NCBI GenBank assembly: GCA_025716855.1
Contig: JAIXMQ010000133.1
Coordinates: forward strand, 1 to 36,788
DNA from: Pilaira anomala
Taxonomy: Eukaryota > Mucoromycota > Mucoromycetes > Mucorales > Mucoraceae
DNA length: 36,788 bases
Direction: 5' to 3'
Of the stretch, positions 12,660 through 20,349 are shown one piece after another. Each line of letters opens with the position of its first letter. Positions within the stretch are counted from its first letter, which is position 1. The position numbers were made by a program, and so were the translations under genes. The notes below the pieces were generated by a model. That model made no database searches. It worked only from the letters and a program-made list of their open reading frames with translations, and had not been told where the DNA came from.

Positions 12660-13644
12660 TTAAGGCTTAAGCGCAATTGGTACTGAATTCTATACAAGAT
12701 CAGCTGTATTATTTTTATCTGCTGTCGTAATTCATGTAGGCTGTTTGAGATTTATTCCAAGTCATACCTTGAGTATGTCAGATATATTGAGTACTATGTA
12801 CTATGGTATTGGTTTAATTTCAGTTATTTCAGAAGCTTGTACTAGCCGATTACCTGCATTGGGACGTCGTGTCATTTTATATGGTACAGTCATGCTTTGT
12901 CTGTTCCGATTCTCTCAATTATCTCTTTTAGCTTACGGAGGTCGTGCCTGGGACAGAGCTCAATGTGAAGCATCCGGTATCGACATTGACTGTATTCGAT
13001 TCCCACCTTCAGCTGCCGAACTTGCAGATATGATTGAAAACAGCGGTCAAACTACAGATTCTACACAACTCACAATTTATGTAGATTTAGCGGGTTCTTC
13101 TCAACCTTTCAGATACACACAAGGTCAAGAAAATGAAGCAGATAAACATATTGCCATCCTAAAGCAAGCTTCGTTTAATAAAGAAGCTCAAGCTGCTACA
13201 GGTGCTTTCAGATATCATCGCGTTTTACCTACCCCTGGTATTACACCAGAGGAAGCTGCCATGTGGTCAAACCAAGTCTTGATAGATGCAACCAACAGAA
13301 ATAATATGGATCGAGCACGGTTAGAACAAGAAGCCAAAGAAGCTGCTGAGAAAGCAAAGGAAGCTCCAAAGAGAAGAAAGAAGGCAAATGATAAGTTTGT
13401 TGATGGTGGTCCAATTATGGGTAATGTTTATGAAGAGGAAGAGGAAGTAGTGAATGATACGCCTCAACAAGAACAGAATCAAGAAATTCCTCCTCAACAA
13501 GCAAATGAAATTCCTCAATTCTATGAGATCATTCCTCCACAGGCAGCTGAAGTTCCTCCTCAACAAGTATTTGAAGTTCTTCCACAACAACCAAATGATA
13601 TTCCTCAGCAAGTAGTACATGAGGTTCCTCAACAAGTAAATTAG
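10079..13644 (+). CDS. Divergent protein O-mannosyltransferase (PMT, GT39) with C-terminal extension
   Basis: PMTs move mannose from dolichyl-phosphate mannose to Ser/Thr in the ER lumen. Ten exons (10079-10449, 10510-10655, 10746-10857, 10938-11000, 11063-11340, 11409-11504, 11584-11791, 11849-12120, 12207-12575, 12665-13644) give 964 residues. PMT hallmarks: NGLVTQSRY, a multi-pass N-terminal half, SCKWTGG, a lumenal MIR region (YGSQIVIKHDG, GGYIHSHRKYFTGG) and a C-terminal membrane bundle. Oddities: the first lumenal loop lacks the usual Asp-Glu pair and HPPL motif, reading TDLELETAR (residues 73-81) and GKFPPL (94-99). After the last membrane segment comes an extension of roughly 230 residues, with a Lys/Glu-rich helix and a tail of PPQQ-type repeats. 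The family call is firm; catalytic competence is doubtful. Confidence 0.9.
12626..12658. repeat. Poly(T) tract, 33 nt, in the last PMT intron
   Basis: An uninterrupted T33 run just upstream of the acceptor of intron 9 (12576-12664). It serves as an extreme polypyrimidine tract. Confidence 0.95.
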
Positions 13645-13698
13645 CATTCCAATAATTCATAACAATAATAATAAATGGAGTTATTATATATCTTTCAC

Positions 13699-13700
<2 letters not shown>

Positions 13701-13752
<52 letters not shown>
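13701..13752. repeat. Poly(A) tract, 52 nt
   Basis: An uninterrupted A52 run, the longest homopolymer in the window, 57 bp past the PMT-like stop codon. The exact length is uncertain in any assembly. Confidence 0.95.
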
Positions 13753-13754
<2 letters not shown>

Positions 13755-14153
13755 AAAAATCATTCATTCATGATGAGTAAAGTCAAAAAATATTTAAGTT
13801 GAACATATTTAATATCAGGACATTGCAAAGTTTAAAATCAGCTCTCCTCATTGCATTGTTTGCATTTTTTTTTTTATAAAGTAATCTAATTATTTTGCAA
13901 CAGTCATATATTTTGCGGTTTATTCAGTCGACAATTAGCCTCTCTCAGGCTTTTTTCAAGGACTTGAGTGTTTGTTTGAGGGAGAGAGTTGCTTTTGTAC
14001 TGCCTATTTAAACTTGCTTGTTTAAACATTGTCTGATTTTTGTTTATAAAGATTTTAAACTATTATTACTTCCATCATCCTGAAATTTTCAATAAAAATA
14101 AATCGGGCAATTTTGTAGTTAATTGAAGGATTTGAAGCTAACAAGAGAACTTT

Positions 14154-14221
14154 GTTGCGACTATTCTCTATACTGACATGTATCGCAACGGTCTAAAAAC
14201 CAATTCACGTTCCTTATTGGT
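14154..14221. other. Two adjacent hairpins downstream of the Fanzor gene (possible guide-RNA region)
   Basis: A perfect 7-bp inverted repeat pairs 14154-14160 with 14183-14189 (22-nt loop). It is followed by a 6-bp inverted repeat pairing 14199-14204 with 14216-14221 (11-nt loop). They lie 260-330 nt beyond the Fanzor stop codon on its 3' side. The structures are seen in the sequence; a role as the Fanzor guide RNA is speculation from position alone. Short stems like these also arise by chance in AT-rich DNA. Confidence 0.25.
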
Positions 14222-14483
14222 GAGTAAACATCACATAGGCTCTGAATGTATAAAGTCCTGAATTTATGACGTTAAAAATAATGCGGATATAAACACAGAT
14301 TTTTTTTCTCTCTCCTTAGTTACCATTCTGTTTTATATAAAGTTTCGTACTGTCAAGTTACACGCCTAAAGATTTTTGTTACAAAAAAGGTAAGTTGGAT
14401 ATTTAAATGTCAGATATTCCTTAATAAAACTTACGTGTAAACGTCAATCGGTTTTTAATACTGAGACATGTGGGGGTTTTTTT

Positions 14484-16165
14484 TTATCTTCTGAACATTG
14501 CTGGTATTTCGCCGTTGTTAATAATATTCCAGAAAATACGATGCATGTTTCTTGAAGCGTTTACGTCTCTTTGCCAAATGGTATTACAAGTCTGATGTAA
14601 GCAGAGTAATACGCTAAACAAAGGAACACCATCAATCCGAACATTCTGCGTCTGATTTCGAGAACAGTTCGAGCAGGTCTATTTGGATAAAACAAAAAAA
14701 TTAATCTAATTACAAATGTAAAATGCTTAAATTGTCATTATTTACCCTGGAAGTCATATATTCAGTTACCGGAACAATTACTAGCAAACCTTCAAGTCCA
14801 GCTTTCTTCAATAGTTTGACCATGCGACGTGCCAAACCAGGAATCGTACCTCTCATAGTGGAAGGAAAGACAGCATCTCCAAGGGCTACAAGCGGGATTT
14901 TGTTGTCTTGTTCAAATGGTTTCAGTCTTTTTTTTGAGTCTTTTCTTTTTTCTTTCCTTTATCCTTTACTGTTGTAGCTCCTTCTGTTCTTCCCTTCTTC
15001 CTTTTCTTTCTTATCTTGGGATTTCCTCGCTTCGGGTCATTACCTCTTTGTTTAAACTCCCTTTTCAAATACTTCTTTCCTCCTGTTACAAACATATTAA
15101 TAATTTCTGCATCAGCTCTTTGTCTACCAATATAATTTAAAAATCGGAGAGAAGTGAAACGATCATCATAAAAAGATAAGATAGTACCGAGATTGTTGAA
15201 AACAGAGTGGACGTATAGGGTAAATGTTTCAATGTTGGAAGCCTTATCTGTTAAGATATTTCTTTCAGCTTGACCAAAATTATTATCCGCATTTTTCATA
15301 ACTAAGATTTTTCTGTTTGTTTTCTTGAATCTTGCGCGTGTGTAGTACTCGTCGGTTGAATATTTCCGTACTTGATGAGGATCTTCGCCATGCCCATCAG
15401 AAGCTGTAAAGATGGTTTTTAGTCCAGGATCAACACCCCACAAATGGAATCTTTGGTTAATTTCTTCACCGGTAAAATCGTTCAAGTCAAGATCTGGAAG
15501 TGCTGTCTGTTGTTGTCTTGGACCCAGCCAAGATAAAATCAATACCATAACCATCTGTTCGCACCATGTTGGTGAACATTTCTTTACCATTACTATTAAA
15601 AAAAAAAAGAGTACTTAGCATACAAATTGACGAAGATGATACACTATGATTATAATACTTACTAATTTAAATCAATTCTTAAGAGACCAAAATCAAATAC
15701 TTCACTAAATAATCTTGTCGCAGCCTCATGTTTCGTATTATCATCTGCCTTTTCATCTAATATGCCCATATCTACTTCAGTTTCGTTTTGGACCTTCAGT
15801 ATTAAAAATCTCAAATGGGCTATTATGTCGATTTCAACATACTTTCGGGTAAAATTGTACATTGGAACAAGAGTGAAAAGTTTGTACTTTCTTACTGATT
15901 CAGATATACTAGGTCTGAAACAGTTTTGGATATCGATATTGTCGCGGTTTTCATGGTACAATCTTGAATTTCTTAATTGCTCCTGTGTTGTTGCGATGAA
16001 ATTAATTAGGAACGCCAGTTGATCATTTTCTAAGTTTAAAGCAGTTCCGAAAAGAGAGTGATCACGAATGCACCGAAAAACCAAGAAAGAGAGCCTGTTT
16101 TTTTTCTTTCTGCTGAAATTTTTAAATTGGCTGTTATATATTTTATCAGTATTAATATTGATCAT
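14484..16165 (-). pseudogene. Fanzor (eukaryotic TnpB-like RNA-guided nuclease) gene, frame-disrupted as read
   Basis: Fanzors are eukaryotic relatives of IS605 TnpB: RuvC nucleases guided by an RNA made near their 3' end. Segments: about 16165-15663, 15592-14746 and 14678-14484, split by GT-AG introns 15662-15593 and 14745-14679. RuvC-I reads HLWGVDPGLKTIFTASDGHG (catalytic Asp in DPG). A Lys/Arg-rich linker follows, then a LVALGDAVFP block and VTEYMTSRTCSNC, where the Glu and first Cys pair resemble the Fanzor RuvC-II/zinc-ribbon region. It ends with TCNTIWQRDVNASRNM, a RuvC-III motif with its Asp, and a stop at 14484. Two apparent +1 frame changes are needed, near 15521-15530 and in a homopolymer of eight at 14928-14935. 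The N-terminus is unresolved; a possible acceptor at 16095 suggests a missing or diverged upstream exon. Family call from motifs; activity unknown. Confidence 0.8.
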
Positions 16166-16749
16166 TTTATTTTATGTAGGTCATCTAATGATTCTCAAGG
16201 ACATGAAGAAGGTATGTTAAAAACATTAGTAATAACTTTAGAACATTTCGCTCATGATTCAATCTTTAGGTCTGGTCAACGATTCCTTAGTAAAACTTGA
16301 TGTCTTTTGAATTCAAGCTGTTAAAGATTTATTTTAAAAGGCTGTTATGACCAGCAGAGATGTTTGGCAGCATGATTCATGCATTTCAATATTTTTTTAA
16401 AAGTAAAGGCCCCCAAACATTTCAAGTGCAGATATACTAATTTAAAATATGGGCAAAATCTGCACTTTAATTTTAACCCTTCTGGGAAAATGAATTTGGA
16501 AGAAATCGCTCTGGGCGTGTAGAAAATAAGGAAAACCAGTTGTGTCACTCGGTATCTGCAGCCGTGCAATCATTGATCGACTGCAGTTTTTTATGCAGCT
16601 TGGGTTTTATTAAAGTTTAATACAACATCCTAAAAAAAAAAAGGGCAAGTGAGGAGCGTGAGGTAATGAACTTATTATACTGCTTAAATAAAGTAAAATA
16701 CATGTTCTGAATAGGAATGTATTAAAAGTATGTCAATATTTTAAAAGAA

Positions 16750-16780
<31 letters not shown>

Positions 16781-17121
16781 TGCTTCTTTATTCACAAAGA
16801 AAAGTCGATAATATTAAAGAGAATATAGGTTGTATCAAAAAGAAATGCATGGTAGATGGTTCAAGTAAAGTTATTACTGTAGAGCACAGATGCTCCAAAT
16901 TTTAAAAGTATGTGTTTTTGGTCGTAAAAGATCTAGGAGCATAATTAACTGAAATGCAATTGACAGTAAAAAAAGTGCAAGTCGGATGTCCTGACAGACG
17001 TATTTGTTACAACTCCGTCTTTCAAATAGAGCGGGGGGCATATAAAAATCCCCCATCAATTGTTGATGAATCTTTTTTCTTTCCCCCTTTTTTTTTTCTC
17101 ATAACTAAATAAATAAAAAAA
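16166..17121. other. Intergenic region between the Fanzor 5' side and ERG2
   Basis: About 950 bp. A perfect 10-bp inverted repeat pairs 16424-16433 with 16458-16467. A GA microsatellite lies near 16754-16780 and the ERG2 leader is pyrimidine-rich (17070-17100). Open frames on either strand are short and match no family I recognise. The missing Fanzor N-terminal exon and one element end could lie here, but I cannot place either. Confidence 0.4.
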
Positions 17122-17793
17122 ATGAGTAAGTGCTGTGAAAATAAGAAGAGCTCTTGCTTGATGAAATTACTCTTTGTTGGAACATTACTTGTATCATTAT
17201 TCCTTGGATTGGATCAATACATCTCTCGTGGTTTCATTTTCGACCAAAATGTCCTTCAACAAGTCGCACAAAAGAATATTGAATTATACTCAAATGATAC
17301 ACACACCATGATTACCAACATTGCTGCTGATTTAGAAAAGGAATATCCTGGTCATATCACTTTAAAAGAAGAATGGGTATTTAATAACGCTGGTGGTGCT
17401 ATGGGTTCCATGTGGATCTTACATGCTTCTATCTCAGAATATGTCATTATCTTTGGTACTCCCGTTGGTACTGAAGGTCATTCAGGTCGTTTCTTTGCCG
17501 ATGATTACTTTATTATTCTTGAAGGTGAACAATGGGCTTATAAGGCCGGTGAGTTAGTACGTGAAGTTTATAAGCCTGGAGAGATGCATCATTTACCTAG
17601 AGGTGATTCTCAACAATACAAGATTCCTGAACACGCTTGGGCTCTTGAATATGCTCAAGGTTGGGTTCCTCTTATGTTACCTTTCGGTTTCTTTGACTCT
17701 GTCTTCTCCACTGTTGATTACTTTACTATCTATGATACCCTTCGTCTTACCGGAAAGGCTATCATCTCTGAGTTATTACAAGGAAAAATTTAA
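17122..17793 (+). CDS. ERG2: C-8 sterol isomerase ERG2 (sigma-1 receptor family)
   Basis: This enzyme moves the sterol B-ring double bond from C8 to C7 in ergosterol synthesis, in the ER membrane, and is the target of morpholine-type fungicides. The protein is 223 residues and the gene has no intron, unlike most genes here. A single hydrophobic segment at about residues 14-29 (LLFVGTLLVSLFLGL) anchors it. The cupin-like domain then shows FIFDQNVLQQVAQ, EGHSGRFFADDYFIILEGEQ, YKPGEMHHLPRG and the tail ALEYAQGWVPLMLPFGF, all characteristic of ERG2. The Asp/Glu residues of this barrel are present. Length is normal for the family. The start is the first ATG after a pyrimidine-rich leader. Confidence 0.97.
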   Translation: MSKCCENKKSSCLMKLLFVGTLLVSLFLGLDQYISRGFIFDQNVLQQVAQKNIELYSNDTHTMITNIAADLEKEYPGHITLKEEWVFNNAGGAMGSMWILHASISEYVIIFGTPVGTEGHSGRFFADDYFIILEGEQWAYKAGELVREVYKPGEMHHLPRGDSQQYKIPEHAWALEYAQGWVPLMLPFGFFDSVFSTVDYFTIYDTLRLTGKAIISELLQGKI

Positions 17794-18856
17794 ACTCTTC
17801 ATATTATATCATTATAGACTCTACCCTACACACAACTTAATAAATAATAATATTAGAAACAAATCTTAATATTCGGTACGACTATCACAAAAAGGTTAAT
17901 TTTCTGTGTTGTTGATCTGAGGCACGTGATGGTAGTGTAACTTTCAACTACCTATTGACTTTTTGCACTTTCCAACAAGATGAGTTATTAAAACACTTAA
18001 AAAAGCTTTCATTATGATTGAAAATATCTATAATATAGTTTTCTCTCTTTAAAAACATAAATATTAGTAACCAAGCAATAGTTACATTGAGGGGAGCAAA
18101 CTAAACTCGAATTTGAATCATCATTGATTCAAGCAGTAAATGATCTGCTTGGAGAGTTTGTTGTTAGGTACATCGTATCTGTTTATATTATAGCATCTAA
18201 ATTTTGTATGTAGCGTTTAAAAAAAAGTTTGTAATTCAGCCAAAAAAATTCTTTTTAGTTATTAGTTAAATCTCACCAATTCAAAGTATGTTTTTTAACA
18301 ACCCGTGATAATGTAATCACTTTCTTTTTTGTAAAACGGCTATAAAACAAGATGAAACTCTGCTTATTAAGAGAGAAAAGGGGAAGACGGGTTGTACAAT
18401 AAGAGCAATGGAACGATAAACTGTATTTATTTACTCCGAGCGAAGCTAATCTTATTTGTATTATTTCCCTGCTTTAAAGTGTGTATTCGTTGTATCACGC
18501 CATAAATCTAACTTTTTATTTTATACTTTCTGGACCCATTTACCACCACTTTTTAAAAGAGATCAAAAAAATAGATAAAGAACATCCTACTCTCTCCCCC
18601 TTCCCCTTTTTTTTTTTCTTATTAAAGAGAGAAAGAAAAGGTTAAAATGTCAATGGAATGTTTAGTCATACACACACTCACACACAAAGAACACTTTTGT
18701 ACCTCCATTTTGAGCGGGGAGTATATAAGTTCACGACGACCCACAAACCACCTCATTTTTCCCCCCAAATTGATTTAAAATAAGAAAAAAAACCCAGTTT
18801 TTTTTTTTCTTTTTCATTTATACCTTTTTATCACTTTTTTTTACATATATTTAAAA
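17794..18856. other. Intergenic region, ERG2 3' side and upstream region of the next gene
   Basis: About 1.06 kb with no supported protein gene. It holds the ERG2 3' UTR, a nested hairpin cluster at 18097-18160, a short CA-rich repeat near 18670-18690 and a possible TATA element (tatataag) at about 18722. The T-rich leader of the next gene follows. Confidence 0.5.
18097..18160. other. Nested hairpin cluster (possible structured RNA or cruciform)
   Basis: A perfect 8-bp stem (TTGAATCA at 18113-18120, loop TCAT, TGATTCAA at 18125-18132) overlaps by three bases a perfect 7-bp stem (CAAGCAG at 18130-18136, 8-nt loop, CTGCTTG at 18145-18151). An outer CAAACT/AGTTTG pair (18097-18102 with 18155-18160) encloses both. 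The two inner stems share CAA, so they cannot both be complete at once and could act as alternatives. No known RNA family is recognised. Confidence 0.35.
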
Positions 18857-19452
18857 ATGGAAGCTATTGACGATTATGCCAACGACAATATTGTGCGTTC
18901 TTTAGCTTATACAGCACTTGAAGAGAGACAATCACATAATTATGCAGGTCTAATTCCTATCTCCTCCAAACTCCTCCGTACACGTATGACTGTATTAGGT
19001 TCTTCAGACCAAACCAATACGAAAGAATGGGACAATGTGGTGCAATGGCAACAGGATAACTGTCCAAGTATGATTGAGTCACTTTGGGCAAGTGGTGGCT
19101 CGGTTGCAGATGAGATCTATACAAGACCCGTCTACTATAAACGTTTAGACGCCGAGACTTTACATGCCATGATCGAATTCGCAGAACACAATACCCATCA
19201 CTTTGTCGTCATTTTAAGCTTGGAAGACGGTGCAGAAGAAATTTCGGATATTAAGTATCATAATACAAAAGAATTCACAGAAGAAGAATGGTTGGACGTC
19301 TTTGAGAATTGGTCAAGAACCGTAGAAGATGCTGAAAGAGTTTATTTACATAAAGTCACTCGTCATAAACGTATTTTTATTGCAGGAGATCAAACTCCCG
19401 GTACACCTGATGTAAGTTGAAAAAACCTTATTTTTTTTTTGTTTTGTGTGTG

Positions 19453-19510
<58 letters not shown>

Positions 19511-20302
19511 AGATAGAATATGTATTTATATATCTTATTATAATAATAGGGTGTGAGAAGTAAAGAAGCACCAGATGATTATTGGGGAGACTGGTCTTCA
19601 GATGAAGGATCAAGTCGTGAACCAAAGGAACAAGCAAGACCCCACCCACTTCGAGGCGATCTCAAGGACTCTGAAGATTCTGAAGACGAGTATTATACCA
19701 GATGGAGTAAAGACCCTGGAACATTAACTCCTGGATTAGATGAAGAACGCCCTGGAGGACGTATCTTACAGCCTGCTAGTGCTTTAAGAGGTGAACATGA
19801 TCGTAACCAAGATGAATTAGATGAAGAATATGATCAATCTTATAACCCATTGTTTACTGTACCTAGTGTACCTAACTTGATGGATGCACATACTGCTGCC
19901 TTATCTGAACTTACACATATGCTTCAAAATACCCTTCCTGGTAGTGGTAGTCAACAGTCCATGAGATCAAATCGTGTTCAACAAAGTATCAATCCATTAC
20001 CTAAGGCTGTTTCTAGATTAAGAAGTAATCCTTTAAATAATGCTCAACAACCAGGTGGTTCATCAAATTATATAAATACAATGGAAGAACCTGTTCAAGA
20101 GAAAAATATGATTCCTGGTGCTTATCCAGAATCAGGTACACAATCACCTGTTCCTAAACTTGCAGCAACGGAAGAAGAACAAGCGATGGGTAAAGGATTA
20201 TTTATGAAGAGTTTAAGTGCATTAATTGGTGCAGCACGTTTATTAGGATATGAAGGAAAAGATATTTTAGAAATGGTACAAGAAATTGTCAATCATCCTT
20301 AA
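18857..20302 (+). CDS. Uncharacterised protein with acidic, disordered C-terminal half
   Basis: Two exons, 18857-19411 and 19550-20302, give 435 residues; the 138-nt intron carries a GT microsatellite. I do not recognise the family. Residues 1-185 look folded, with mixed Trp/Tyr-containing segments. Residues after the intron contain an APDDYWGDWSSDE motif followed by a long Ser/Asp/Glu/Gln-rich region that looks disordered. The last 40 residues (GKGLFMKSLSALIGAARLLGYEGKDILEMV) form a plausible amphipathic helical end. No signal peptide or membrane segment was seen. The acceptor at 19549 is supported by phase 0 and by the onset of non-repetitive coding sequence. It ends 47 bp from the facing HIBCH stop codon. 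Confidence 0.85.
19455..19508. repeat. (GT)n microsatellite in an intron
   Basis: About 54 bases of alternating G and T within intron 19412-19549. It is long enough to favour Z-DNA and length polymorphism. Confidence 0.95.
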
Positions 20303-20349
20303 GTTTTTTTTTTTTTTTTTTTTTTATAATAAAAAATGTTATATATATT

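Larger units (their letters stand above)
13645..14483. other. Intergenic region between the PMT-like gene and the Fanzor 3' end
   Basis: About 840 bp holding the PMT-like 3' UTR, a 52-nt A-run and then more mixed sequence with several inverted repeats. One is a stem at 14007-14013/14020-14026 with a 6-nt loop; another is a CT/GA arm pair at 13940-13946/13982-13988. Two adjacent hairpins lie at 14154-14221. This side is downstream of the Fanzor stop codon, where a guide RNA would be expected in TnpB-type systems. No protein gene is supported. Confidence 0.5.

Noticed and set aside
13321..13647. Minus-strand 108-codon Leu/Arg-rich frame
   Set aside because: Antisense shadow of the Gln/Pro/Glu-rich tail of the PMT-like gene.
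14179..14391. Small spliced plus-strand ORF (MYRNGLKTNSRSLL plus a second exon)
   Set aside because: Only about 20 codons before a stop and no family; kept only as a hint of transcription in the guide-RNA finding.
14723..14977. Plus-strand open frame inside the Fanzor region
   Set aside because: It overlaps the Fanzor minus-strand coding sequence and one intron; its sequence is the shadow of that gene.
16058..16300. Plus-strand frame with splice-like signals (acceptor near 16179, donor near 16211)
   Set aside because: The left part is antisense to the Fanzor exon and the right part resembles no family; too weak to call an exon.
16345..16569. Minus-strand frame with several Cys and His, possibly a missing zinc-finger exon
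   Set aside because: Cys/His spacing fits no finger type I know, and there is no splice signal linking it to the Fanzor exon.
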